Shown: positions 1 through 7,078 of the stretch, piece after piece
Layout: each line of letters begins with the position of its first letter
Numbering within the stretch: the stretch's first letter is position 1
Source: an uncultured bacterium
GTDB lineage: Bacteria; Verrucomicrobiota; Kiritimatiellia; CAIKKV01; CAIYGI01
Direction of reading: 5' to 3'
Assembly (NCBI GenBank): GCA_903925685.1
Contig: CAIYGI010000330.1
Location: 1-35,744 of the forward strand
Length of the DNA: 35,744 bases
Position numbers and translations under genes: made by a program
The notes under the pieces: model-generated
The model's database searches: none
Seen by the model: the letters and a program-made list of their open reading frames with translations, nothing else
Told to the model about the DNA's origin: nothing

Positions 1-61
1 CGCGTCATCCCCAAACCATTCCACAAACTCCTGGTACGTGCGCGGATAGTCGATTCCGGCC

Positions 62-463
62 TTGGGTCCTATGCGGTCGTCCATGCCCACGGACACTACA
101 CCTTGTGGTCGTTTGCGTCAAGTGGATACCCCCTTTTCCATTATATACTCCAACGCCAATGTCAATATCTATAACATCCCCAATATGACGAACATATTCA
201 TGACGGCTTCCTGCACCTCGCAGACCAATGGGCTTCAGGGCACCGGCAACACGACCAACCCTCCGCAGTTCGTAAATGTCGCGGGGCGGGATTACCATTT
301 GAAATCCACGTCGCCCTGCGTCAACACCGGGATGAACCAGCTTTGGTGGATGACTGGCGCGACGGATTTGGACGGCCAGCGGCGCATTGACCCCGTCTCC
401 GGCATCGTGGATATGGGCTGCTACGAATACGCGACCAGAGGCACGATGTTCATTATACGGTAA
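62..463 (+). CDS. C-terminal fragment of a beta-helix surface protein with choice-of-anchor Q-like domain
   Basis: The reading frame gives the C-terminal end of a secreted right-handed beta-helix protein. The stretch reading NPPQFVNVAGRDYHL, then SPCVNTG, then DLDGQRRIDP and VDMGCYEY is the typical closing segment of choice-of-anchor Q proteins, which are common in PVC bacteria. Members are normally hundreds to thousands of residues long, exported, and thought to act at the cell surface. Only about 115 convincing residues are present. The frame is interrupted by TAG at 47-49, and the residues before about codon 20 do not look like beta-helix repeat. The gene is therefore either frameshifted near the window edge or a truncated remnant. 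The start given is the TTG proposed by the ORF track and is probably not a real initiation site. The protein ends shortly after CYEY, as usual for this domain. I am confident of the family and not of the gene being intact. Confidence 0.6.
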   Translation: MGPMRSSMPTDTTPCGRLRQVDTPFSIIYSNANVNIYNIPNMTNIFMTASCTSQTNGLQGTGNTTNPPQFVNVAGRDYHLKSTSPCVNTGMNQLWWMTGATDLDGQRRIDPVSGIVDMGCYEYATRGTMFIIR

Positions 464-490
464 GCGTAACCGCTCAGTAGTCAGGAGACG

Positions 491-518
491 GAATTCAGAA
501 TCCTGAATTCTGAATGCT
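491..518. repeat. Four tandem 7-bp repeats (GAATNCN type)
   Basis: Four consecutive heptamers read gaattca, gaatcct, gaattct, gaatgct, so the array is strictly periodic at 7 bp with GAAT kept in each unit. The units are also partly self-complementary because GAATTC is a palindrome. Short heptameric tandem repeats of this kind occur in intergenic DNA of several large-genome bacteria. Nothing indicates a function. Confidence 0.6.
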
Positions 519-555
519 GCGCTTGCAAAACCGACGAAGGAGGTTTTGCAAGCGC
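519..555. terminator. Perfect 14-bp stem hairpin, terminator-like
   Basis: The arms gcgcttgcaaaacc (519-532) and ggttttgcaagcgc (542-555) are exact reverse complements around a 9-nt loop. It lies 56 bases after the stop of the beta-helix gene. No run of T follows directly, so a Rho-independent terminator is possible but not clean. A dispersed palindromic repeat is an alternative. Confidence 0.5.
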
Positions 556-931
556 TTCGTTTATTAGGTTTCGTGAGTGGCTGATTCGCTAAAGGAGAAG
601 CACGATGAGACAGGGAATGGCAATGTGGGGATCGGCACATCGCTGATGGGTGGGGCGAACCGTCCCTGGTGAGCCGTAGCTGGATTGTCCCAAACCAGAG
701 GGCACTCCTGTCTGAAAGCAGGCCACGTTTGCCGTGAAGTTTGCCCCCGGTAATCCGTATGCGCTGGTTTGTCAGATAGTGTTTGGCAAACGGCGCTAAA
801 GAATGGACAAAACGTGCTTCCCCCTTCCGTGCTGACGAATGGTGACAAGGCCAGCATCTGGCGGGCGGCTTGCAGGGAAAGCTAACGACGACGGATCGAG
901 CGGATTACGGAGTAATGAGAAGGAGATTGCC

Positions 932-2074
932 GTGAATCAAGCAGGGATAGGAAACATGAGAGTGACATTGGGGCAACCGGTGGTCGTGGGAGAGGGCATC
1001 GGCCATTATTGGTTTCCGGGCGCGGAGCGCTTTCCCACGGGCGAGGTCATGGTCGGTTGGGGGCTCACCGCCGACAGCGCCTCGAATGCGGTGTCCGCGG
1101 CGATGTATGCGCTCTCGACGGATGAGGGCGCCACCTGGCCGTTCAAGTGTGAGATTTCCTCTGGCGCTAGTCTGCGTTTTACGCGAGCCGACGGCTGTAT
1201 TGCCGGCACCGGCTTCAATGGTCCGCCAGACCCGTTCGATCAGTCGCGTAGGGTGCGACTCCACTATGTCGTCTGGTCCAATGGCGGGCGGCGCTATACG
1301 CTGGAACCGCACACCGTGTTCATCGAAGGCTTCCCGCGCGATCTGCGCCGATCCCCGAACGAAGGCCTCTGGAGCCGCGAATGGCCGCTGGGCCTTAAAC
1401 TCAACGGGGATTGCGTCAGGTTGGGAGGAACTGTGCTCGCCACCGCCTACGCGCAATACGAATGGGAAGAGAAAACGTGTGTGGTGGCGATCGAGTCCCG
1501 GGACGAGGGGCATACCTGGCGGTATGTCAGCGAGATTTTCTCGGCCTACGCCCTGCCGGACATGGTCGAGGGCGCGAACGAGGCCAGTCTGGTCCAATTG
1601 GCGGATGGCGACATTCTCTGCGTGGCCCGCACGGGCAATGGGCGGTATGGCAACCGGCCGCTGATCCAGACGCGCAGCGCCGATGGCGGGCGGACTTGGG
1701 CGACTCCCCGGCGCATTGCCCCGTTCAGCGTCTATCCGTGCCTGCGGCGGCTGGCGAACGGCGTGCTGGCGCTTTCCACCGGTCGGCCCGGGCTGTTCCT
1801 CTGGCTCTGCGAGGATGCGCGGGGCGACCAATGGCTGCCGGTGGATATCACGGCCCATCACAACGCGGTCATGGACGCCGGCCACCATATAACTGATGGC
1901 GAACTGTTTGAAGGCGAAAGCCAGACCACGTCCTACACGCAGATGGTTCCGCTGGCGCCGGACCGTTTGCTCTATGTTTACGACCGCACGCCGTTCGGCT
2001 GGAAACCCGTGCCGGCAGACTCGTGGGAACGAAGTCGCATTTATGCTCTGCCGATCCGGGTGGAACGGGCGTAA
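932..2074 (+). CDS. Sialidase-fold (BNR/Asp-box) family protein
   Basis: A protein of 380 residues with a six-bladed sialidase-type propeller. Three Asp boxes of the form SxDxGxTW are visible: STDEGATW (about 62-69), SRDEGHTW (189-196) and SADGGRTW (249-256). A conserved block near 213-233 (EGANEASLVQLADGDILCVAR) matches the usual Glu-rich blade of the family. Related proteins are exo-sialidases or glycan-binding/hydrolysing enzymes in polysaccharide-use loci. The substrate cannot be named. No signal peptide is seen, so it may be cytoplasmic or its true start may lie elsewhere. I chose GTG at 932 because GAAGGAG ends six bases before it; the track start at 839 has no ribosome site and an uncharacteristic N-terminus, and ATG at 956 is an alternative. 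It is followed by the ankyrin and DUF4838 genes on the same strand and is probably co-transcribed with them. Confidence 0.8.
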   Translation: MNQAGIGNMRVTLGQPVVVGEGIGHYWFPGAERFPTGEVMVGWGLTADSASNAVSAAMYALSTDEGATWPFKCEISSGASLRFTRADGCIAGTGFNGPPDPFDQSRRVRLHYVVWSNGGRRYTLEPHTVFIEGFPRDLRRSPNEGLWSREWPLGLKLNGDCVRLGGTVLATAYAQYEWEEKTCVVAIESRDEGHTWRYVSEIFSAYALPDMVEGANEASLVQLADGDILCVARTGNGRYGNRPLIQTRSADGGRTWATPRRIAPFSVYPCLRRLANGVLALSTGRPGLFLWLCEDARGDQWLPVDITAHHNAVMDAGHHITDGELFEGESQTTSYTQMVPLAPDRLLYVYDRTPFGWKPVPADSWERSRIYALPIRVERA

Positions 2075-2131
2075 GGCAAGGGCGATCTACCGTGGATTTC
2101 GCCAACGTCAAAGATCATGAAAGGATGCCCC

Positions 2132-2881
2132 ATGAATTATGAAACGATCCATCAGGCCGCCCTGCAGGGCGATCTGGATGACATCAAACGGCATTTGCAG
2201 CAGGGGGCGCCCATCGACGCCAGGAATAGAGACAACCGAACACCGCTGATGCGGGCGGCGGGCAACAGTCACTGGCCGGCGGTGGAGTATCTGGTGGAGA
2301 AGGGCGCGAATATCAATGCCCGGGACGATCATGAAACAACCCCGCTGCTGGTGGGCGCGGTGCTGCAGGACCTGAACATGGTCAAGTTTTTGGTCTCGAA
2401 GGGCGCGGATGTCAACGCCGTCGACAAGGACGGCATGACGCCGCTTATCTTTGCCGGAGGGAATGGTTTTGTGAGTATTGTTGCCTATTTCGTCGAGAAA
2501 GGCGCGAATGTCCATGCCGCCAACAATGCGGGGGTGACGTCGCTGATGAAGGCGGCGGTCAATGGACACTTCGAAAGCCTGGAGATCGTCAAATACTTGG
2601 TGGAGAGGGGCGCGGATATCGACGCCCGGAACACGTACGGCATGACGCCGTTGATGGGGGCCGTGGTCAATGGTCACCTGGAAATCGTCAAGTGTCTCGT
2701 GGAGAAAGGCGCGGATGTCAATTTGCGGAACAAGCAGGGCATGACGCCGCTGACGAGGGCCATACATGCCAGGCGCCAGACTATCGTGGAGTTCCTGCGG
2801 CAACACGGCGCCGTGTCGATTAGATCCAAGACCGTTTTGCTGGGTAGGCACGATCAAACTCGCGGGAAAACAAACATCTGA
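2132..2881 (+). CDS. Ankyrin-repeat protein
   Basis: A protein of 249 residues made almost entirely of ankyrin repeats, about seven in tandem. They are recognisable by recurring G-x-TPL-x-x-A and VKxLVEKGADVN motifs, for example VEYLVEKGANINARDD and VKCLVEKGADVNLRNK. Ankyrin arrays bind other proteins, so a scaffold or inhibitor role is likely, but no partner can be named. There is no signal peptide or membrane segment, so it should be cytoplasmic. ATG at 2132 was chosen over 2117 because AAAGGA sits just upstream at a normal distance. The last 25 residues are basic and not ankyrin-like. It lies 57 bases after the sialidase-fold gene and 12 bases before the DUF4838 gene, so the three probably form one transcript. 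Insertions of a few residues between repeats (HFESLEIVK) are seen. Confidence 0.85.
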   Translation: MNYETIHQAALQGDLDDIKRHLQQGAPIDARNRDNRTPLMRAAGNSHWPAVEYLVEKGANINARDDHETTPLLVGAVLQDLNMVKFLVSKGADVNAVDKDGMTPLIFAGGNGFVSIVAYFVEKGANVHAANNAGVTSLMKAAVNGHFESLEIVKYLVERGADIDARNTYGMTPLMGAVVNGHLEIVKCLVEKGADVNLRNKQGMTPLTRAIHARRQTIVEFLRQHGAVSIRSKTVLLGRHDQTRGKTNI

Positions 2882-2893
2882 GGGACGTTCGAG

Positions 2894-5416
2894 ATGAGAC
2901 TAAGCGCCGTGTCATACTGGGGGCGAGGGGCGTTCACGGCTTTATGCTTATGCGGCTGGATGGCAACCAAGCCCGCGTTCGGCGAAACGTTTCTGGTCAA
3001 GGAGGGACAGCCGCTGGCAAACATTGTGATTGCCGAAAAGCCGCCGCGGATGGTGAAGCTGGCGGCGAAAGAACTGCAGGCCTACATCGAAAAGATATCC
3101 GGCGCGAAACTGGCGATCACGAATGCGCCCGGAACGAGTGTGCCCGCCCACATCTACGTGGGCCGCAGCGCGGAAACCGACACGCTCAAGATCACGGACG
3201 AGGGTCTGAAGTACGGCGCGTTCAAGATGGTGTCCGGGGATAACTGGCTGGCGCTGGTGGGCCATGACAGCGACCACACGCCGCCGATGCCCTATGTTGG
3301 TAGCGGAGGAGCGGCTGCGATACCTGCATTTCTGAAGAGATGGGATGCGGATGTGGAGGCGCGGGCGCAACGTCAGGGGTTCAAATTGGAGGGCGAAAAA
3401 TGGTATTCGCCTTATGCCCGTGATATCTGGAAGGAATACAGCCAGGCGATGGGGATTCATGAAAAGGACGAGCGCGGCTCGCTCAACGCCGTGTACGCGT
3501 TCTTAAGGGACCAGGGCGTGCGCTGGTATATGCCCGGCGAGCTGGGCGAAATCGTTCCGAAAAACAAAAGCATCGAACTGCCATCCGTGGACAAGACCGT
3601 GCGGCCGGATTTCGCTATCCGCTCCTTTTACCAGTTCTATAAGGAATTTCTCGGCGCCAGCCGTGATGAAATCCTGTGGCAATTGCGTCTTGGGCTCAAT
3701 AAAGCCCCCGATCTGTTCGGTAACAGCTATGATGTGGGTATGGCCCATGGCATTGGAAATGTAATTGGTCGGGAGGAAACGAAACAGGCGCACCCGGAGT
3801 ACTATAAACTGGAGAACGGCAAACGGAAGAATGACAAGGAGATCGAGCCCTGTCTTTCCTCGCCGGGGCTTTTCGCATCGAACGTCAAGTATGTCCGCGC
3901 CCTTTTCGAACTTTACAACGAACCGACGGTCTCAGTCATGATGACCGACGGACTGGGTTCCATTTGCAGGTGTGAACTCTGCAAGGGGAAGGAAACGCTG
4001 GAGCGGGGGAATAATGGATTTGCCTCGGACTATATATGGGATTACGTCAACCGCATCGCCCGGGAGGTGTACAAGACAAATCCAGACAAAATGATTAGCT
4101 GTTTAGCCTATGGCGGCTACCGTCTGCCACCAAGCAACATCGATCAGCTGAGTCCCAATATCGTTGTCGGTCTCTGCCAGTGGCGATCGGATGCCTTCAA
4201 CGACTTTCTGCCCAAGAAAAAGGAGGAAACGATCCGCTTCCGCGAGGAATGGCTGAAGAAGATCCCGAAAGGGCACACGCCCTTTTTCATCTACGACAAC
4301 TACCGCTATGCCGTACCCGGTTTTCCGGGACAATTCAGCCCCGTCTATTTCCCCCATGCGATTGCCGCGGATCTGCGTTCACTCAAGGGGATTTCCCTGG
4401 GAGACTATATCGAGGTTTATCGGGAAAACCGGAAAGACCTGGAACCGGGCATGGGTGTCACCCATCTCAACCTGTATGTGACGACTCGGTTCTTGTGGGA
4501 TGCGGATCAGGATGTAGACAAGATGCTGAACGAATATTATACGCTCTTCTACGGGCCGGCAGCCGCGGAGATGAAGGCGTTTATTGAGTATAGTGAAGCC
4601 AATTTGATGTATATGAGCAAGAATATCGGCACGATCGAGCAGATCTTCGCATTGCTGAACAAGGCGCAAGCGAAGGTTGCGCCCGAGTCGCTGTACGCCA
4701 AACGGATCAAACTCATTGCCGACCATATACGCCCGATGAAGGATCTCCGTGCACAGCTCGCCAAGGGGCGCGGCCCCGTGCCCGAAGCGCGGGTCAGGGA
4801 CTGCGACGCGCAAGCGGCGACAAATCTCAAATTGGACGGCAAGCTGGATGACGCGTTCTGGCAGGGGCTTGAGTCTTACGAACTCAAGGAGGTGGCGACG
4901 GGGCGGCGGGCTTCCTGCGGAACCAGGTTCAGGATGGGCTATGCGGGCGACAACCTGTATATCGGCATTGAGTGCAAAGGCTCCTCCAAGACGGCGTTGA
5001 CCAACACCACGCCCCAGCGCGATAACAAGGCGATTACCGAGGGGGAGGACGTTGAGATCATGCTGGAGACCCAGAATCATTCCTATTATCACCTCGCCAT
5101 CAGCCCTGCCGGAGGGCTGCTGGATACCGATTTCAAAAATGGGAACACGCTCTGGTCTTCCAACGCGGAGCTTGCCACCCATATCGAAGGGGATTCCTGG
5201 AGCGTGGAGATTCGCCTTCCGATATTCCCCCCGACACAGGCGGACATTCTCCCCCTGCTCGGCGTGGCCGGAGACAAACCGAGCGAAACAGATCCGTGGT
5301 ATTTCAATGTCTGCCGCCATGCCGTCAATGAGAAAGGAGCGGAATTGTCTGCCTTTTCCCCGACAGGGGGCGGGTTCCAGGCTCCGAAGATGTTCGCGAG
5401 ACTGTATGTGAAATGA
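2894..5416 (+). CDS. Secreted DUF4838 protein with alpha-glucuronidase-like N-domain and C-terminal CBM9-like domain
   Basis: A protein of 840 residues. Residues 1-30 form a signal peptide (hydrophobic core FTALCLCGWMA, cleavage after AFG). Residues about 35-115 resemble the N-terminal domain of GH67-like proteins (AAKELQAYIEKISGAKL). Residues about 195-560 match DUF4838 and include the family's cysteine cluster CRCELC (about 358-363) after SVMMTDG. Residues about 635-840 form a carbohydrate-binding family 9-like beta sandwich that begins LDGKLDDAFWQ. Such proteins are abundant in PVC bacteria and are thought to act on complex glycans in the periplasm or outside the cell; the reaction of DUF4838 is not established. 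ATG at 2894 follows GAGGGA. It is the last and largest gene of the accessory block, 86 bases before the tRNA-end fragment. GC is lower than in the genes after 7 kb. Confidence 0.85.
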   Translation: MRLSAVSYWGRGAFTALCLCGWMATKPAFGETFLVKEGQPLANIVIAEKPPRMVKLAAKELQAYIEKISGAKLAITNAPGTSVPAHIYVGRSAETDTLKITDEGLKYGAFKMVSGDNWLALVGHDSDHTPPMPYVGSGGAAAIPAFLKRWDADVEARAQRQGFKLEGEKWYSPYARDIWKEYSQAMGIHEKDERGSLNAVYAFLRDQGVRWYMPGELGEIVPKNKSIELPSVDKTVRPDFAIRSFYQFYKEFLGASRDEILWQLRLGLNKAPDLFGNSYDVGMAHGIGNVIGREETKQAHPEYYKLENGKRKNDKEIEPCLSSPGLFASNVKYVRALFELYNEPTVSVMMTDGLGSICRCELCKGKETLERGNNGFASDYIWDYVNRIAREVYKTNPDKMISCLAYGGYRLPPSNIDQLSPNIVVGLCQWRSDAFNDFLPKKKEETIRFREEWLKKIPKGHTPFFIYDNYRYAVPGFPGQFSPVYFPHAIAADLRSLKGISLGDYIEVYRENRKDLEPGMGVTHLNLYVTTRFLWDADQDVDKMLNEYYTLFYGPAAAEMKAFIEYSEANLMYMSKNIGTIEQIFALLNKAQAKVAPESLYAKRIKLIADHIRPMKDLRAQLAKGRGPVPEARVRDCDAQAATNLKLDGKLDDAFWQGLESYELKEVATGRRASCGTRFRMGYAGDNLYIGIECKGSSKTALTNTTPQRDNKAITEGEDVEIMLETQNHSYYHLAISPAGGLLDTDFKNGNTLWSSNAELATHIEGDSWSVEIRLPIFPPTQADILPLLGVAGDKPSETDPWYFNVCRHAVNEKGAELSAFSPTGGGFQAPKMFARLYVK

Positions 5417-5502
5417 GTTTCCAACGAAGAGAATGTCGGGGTCAAAATAGTCATCCGCACGATCTTGCGGCTTCGCACCCGAATGAAGCACAGTCTGTTT
5501 GC

Positions 5503-5530
5503 CTAGGTTCGAGTCCTAGCCGGGCAACCA
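5503..5530 (+). other. tRNA 3'-end fragment (T-arm, acceptor strand, CCA): candidate attachment site
   Basis: The 28 bases fold exactly as the last part of a tRNA. They give a T stem of 5 bp (ctagg with cctag), the loop TTCGAGT, the acceptor 3' strand ccgggca, discriminator A and encoded CCA. The matching 5' strand (tgcccgg) and a D- or anticodon arm are absent upstream, so this is not a whole gene. A pre-duplicated 3' end is the usual mark left by a tyrosine integrase at the far end of an island. The orientation implies that the intact tRNA and the island lie to the left. A U1-A72 pair would fit tRNA-Gln, but identity cannot be decided. Confidence 0.75.
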
Positions 5531-5567
5531 TTCGATCGCAAGCATCAAGCGGATGAAGCTAGGGAAT

Positions 5568-5594
5568 GCCGCAAGTTTGGCCGGAACTTGCGGC
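5568..5594. terminator. Perfect 10-bp hairpin downstream of the HU gene
   Basis: Arms gccgcaagtt and aacttgcggc pair perfectly around a 7-nt loop. It lies 70 bases past the stop of the minus-strand HU gene. There is no T tract on either side, so it may be a Rho-dependent 3' stabiliser or a weak terminator. The remaining bases of 5531-5663 show nothing else. Confidence 0.4.
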
Positions 5595-5663
5595 GCATGG
5601 ACCCGCGCGTTGCCCATTAGCGCGCGAACGGCGCACCTGACCGCGGCGTTGCGTTGCGTCCGG

Positions 5664-5942
5664 TCACCCCGGAGCCAGGATCGCGTCCTTGGCGGCCTTG
5701 GCGATCTTGAACTTCAGGACGGTCTTGGCGGGAATCTGGATCGCCGCGCCGGTGGCGGGATTGCGGCCCGTCCGGGCCTTGCGCTCAACCTTGACGAGCT
5801 TGCCTAGTCCCGGGATTACAAAGCCGTCCGCGGCTTCCCTGACCGCCATCTTGGCCAGGACCTCGAGCATTTCCGCCGCCTGCTTCTTTTCGACCCCGAC
5901 AGTCTCCGCCAACTCCGCAACGATTTCATGCTTGGTCTTCAT
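5664..5942 (-). CDS. HU/IHF-family histone-like DNA-binding protein
   Basis: A protein of 92 residues, the normal HU length. The N-terminal helical dimerisation half (KTKHEIVAELAETVGVEKKQAAEML) is followed by the GLGKL turn (45-49) and the beta-arm RTGRNPATGAAIQIPA (57-72), the signature that inserts into the DNA minor groove. The C-terminal helix is KIAKAAKDAIL. It bends and compacts the nucleoid and assists recombination and replication. The start at 5942 follows a strong AGGAGG five bases upstream; the longer track ORF adds an unconserved leader. A promoter can be read just upstream. The gene stands alone, facing the putative attachment site. HU is also a cofactor of some integrases, but nothing shows a link here. 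It could equally be one of several HU paralogues. Confidence 0.93.
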   Translation of the reverse strand: MKTKHEIVAELAETVGVEKKQAAEMLEVLAKMAVREAADGFVIPGLGKLVKVERKARTGRNPATGAAIQIPAKTVLKFKIAKAAKDAILAPG

Positions 5943-5975
5943 AACGCCTCCTGTTGGGTTTACCGACATCACTGG

Positions 5976-6004
5976 AATCTATGCCCTTGAAGCGAATGAG
6001 ACAA
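5976..6004 (-). promoter_or_regulatory. Probable sigma70 promoter of the HU gene
   Basis: On the minus strand TTGTCT (5999-6004), a 17-base spacer and TAGATT (5976-5981) give a good sigma70-type match. The start of transcription would be near 5969, leaving a leader of about 27 bases that contains the AGGAGG ribosome site. Read by eye. Confidence 0.45.
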
Positions 6005-6182
6005 GAAAAATATCGCGCCCAACGTCAATCCGCTCCGCTGCCATGCCGGATGTCCCACCACAGATGTTTTCAAAACTGATTCATTCTGCCGTTATCTCTG
6101 CTCTTGCCGCAAGTGCCGCTGAGGGGCGCGCGTCAGCGCGTAACCTCGGGCGGTTGTTCTGCGCTTCCGTTTCCTTCTTCAA

Positions 6183-6443
6183 TCATCTATAGATCAACGG
6201 AAAAGATTCCGGTTGGGCGAGGGAGTCAAGGCAGAGATCAACGTCGAGAGCCGGCCAGCGAAGATGGTCGCCGTGGAGAAAGTCCACGTTCAGGATCTCC
6301 TCGATTCTCGCCGTTCGGAACCATGGAAAGTCCTGATAGGGAAGAAAATATTCCTTATCTTCTACCAGCAGCCAGAAGCCGAAGCGGTCAATATTGGTCA
6401 CTTCAATTTGTAAAGTGCTTGCGCCACGCGTCGAGGATGTCAT
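6183..6443 (-). CDS. DUF2442 domain protein, partner of DUF4160
   Basis: An 86-residue protein that matches DUF2442 along its length: EVTNIDRFGFWLLVEDKEYFLPYQDFPWF (about 14-42), the block IEEILNVDFLHGDHLRWPALDVDL, and the closing LDSLAQPESFPLIYR. The family's function is not established. It is typically encoded beside DUF4160 in a small two-gene unit that has been suggested to behave like a toxin-antitoxin pair; that idea is unproven. The start at 6443 overlaps the end of the DUF4160 frame by 41 bases, so translational coupling is likely. This copy is full length and undamaged although its partner carries a stop codon. An alternative GTG start about 14 codons in would remove the overlap but cut a normal N-terminal tail. 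Confidence 0.8.
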   Translation of the reverse strand: MTSSTRGASTLQIEVTNIDRFGFWLLVEDKEYFLPYQDFPWFRTARIEEILNVDFLHGDHLRWPALDVDLCLDSLAQPESFPLIYR

Positions 6444-6642
6444 TTCGCTTTTCCTCCACTGTTCTCTTCAACTCCGTCACCTGTTCCTGTGACAGGCCGT
6501 GATTTCTTGCGATCTCGACGGTCGGCTCCAGCCAGAACTTGGCCTCGCCGTCTTGGCAGGATGCGTGGACATGCGCACGGCGTTATTCGCGCGAGAAAAA
6601 GAAGAACCGATATGCCTTCCATCGAAACACCGTCGGACTCAT
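6403..6642 (-). pseudogene. DUF4160 protein interrupted by an in-frame TAA
   Basis: This gene is missing from the ORF track because it is broken. In one minus-strand frame ATG at 6642 gives MSPTVFRWKAYRFFFFSRE (19 residues), then TAA at 6585-6583. The same frame continues for 59 residues: RRAHVHASCQDGEAKFWLEP, then TVEIARNHGLSQEQV and a charged helix ending RKHFTN. Both halves match DUF4160 (FFFFSxE near the start, HVHV..DGEAKFWLEP, ARNxGL). The stop replaces the residue usually acidic after SRE, and one base change (TAA from GAA) would explain it. No frameshift is needed. It is either a nonsense pseudogene or an assembly/sequencing error; recoding is unlikely because no other gene here suggests it. 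Confidence 0.82.
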
Positions 6643-6648
6643 GAGAAT

Positions 6649-6677
6649 AGATTATCCTTTCCAATTCCTTCTTTCAA
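6649..6677 (-). promoter_or_regulatory. Probable promoter of the DUF4160/DUF2442 pair
   Basis: On the minus strand TTGAAA (6672-6677), 17 bases and TAATCT (6649-6654) form a good sigma70-type promoter. The -10 box ends only six bases before the ATG at 6642, so transcription would start at or beside the start codon and the message would be nearly leaderless. Confidence 0.45.
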
Positions 6678-6800
6678 TTCTTCTGATCGAACGTATTATG
6701 AACCCCTATCCTTTTTCCTTAGAACAAGGGTTTGAAGAAGTTCACGACCTTTCCGAAGTCATGGAGGGCGTCCTACGCGACACGCACCCGAGATTGGCTT

Positions 6801-6847
6801 GCCATCCGTAGCTCAAGCCCGTCTGCGGGCGCTGAGCGTAGGATGGC
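6801..6847. repeat. 47-bp imperfect palindrome ending in the tRNA-Ser 3' end
   Basis: Three nested stems pair in order: gccatcc with ggatggc (7 bp), gctca with tgagc (5 bp) and gcccg with cgggc (5 bp), around a 4-nt loop. The right-hand outer arm covers the encoded CCA and discriminator base of tRNA-Ser. It could end tRNA transcription, although no T run follows, or be a mobile palindromic repeat lodged at the tRNA end. Confidence 0.6.
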
Positions 6848-6936
6848 GGAGAGGGAGGGATTTGAACCCTCGGTACCGGTTAACCCAGTACGGCGGTTTA
6901 GCAAACCGCTGCTTTCGACCACTCAGCCACCTCTCC
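6844..6936 (-). tRNA. tRNA-Ser (anticodon GCU)
   Basis: Read on the minus strand, the gene starts GGAGAGG and ends CCTCTCC-G-CCA, a perfect 7-bp acceptor stem with CCA encoded. The anticodon arm is gcggt-ttgctaa-accgc, giving anticodon GCU for AGC/AGU codons. A long variable arm typical of class II (serine) tRNAs follows, then the T arm gaggg-TTCAAAT-ccctc. Length is 93 bases. The three terminal bases overlap a palindromic repeat. Confidence 0.97.
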
Positions 6937-7078
6937 AGAAAGCATCCGGCGATCATACGGAATCCATGGGATCGAAGACAAGCCTGAAACCCGACCCGCT
7001 CACACACCGGGCGCATGGCAATTCTGTTGGGCTTTTCCCTTTACGCCTTGACGCTAAGTTCGAGCGACCGTTGCTTGG

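Larger units (their letters stand above)
464..931. other. Intergenic stretch with repeats and no convincing gene
   Basis: These 468 bases hold a heptamer repeat, a strong hairpin (both listed separately) and then low-grade sequence. A 13-codon ORF at 605-646 begins with ATG after a good AAAGGAG Shine-Dalgarno and ends at TGA. The same region contains short open stretches such as one ending CQIVFGKRR before a stop, broken by several in-frame stops. This could be a decayed gene, but no family is recognisable. The opposite-strand ORF at 564-857 has a composition typical of a shadow frame. Confidence 0.4.

Noticed and set aside
564-857. 97-residue minus-strand ORF in the gap after the beta-helix gene
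   Set aside because: No Shine-Dalgarno, Ser/Pro/Phe-rich shadow-like composition, and no recognisable motif.
5500-5530. Complete tRNA gene
   Set aside because: Only the T-arm, acceptor 3' strand and CCA are present. No matching 5' acceptor strand, D-arm or anticodon arm can be found upstream.
6583-6585. Stop-codon recoding in the DUF4160 gene
   Set aside because: TAA recoding would affect other genes, and the remaining genes read normally with standard stops. A point mutation or sequencing error is simpler.
6440-6664. 74-residue minus-strand ORF from the track
   Set aside because: It is an off-frame reading of the broken DUF4160 gene. The correct frame, with one internal stop, matches DUF4160 on both sides.
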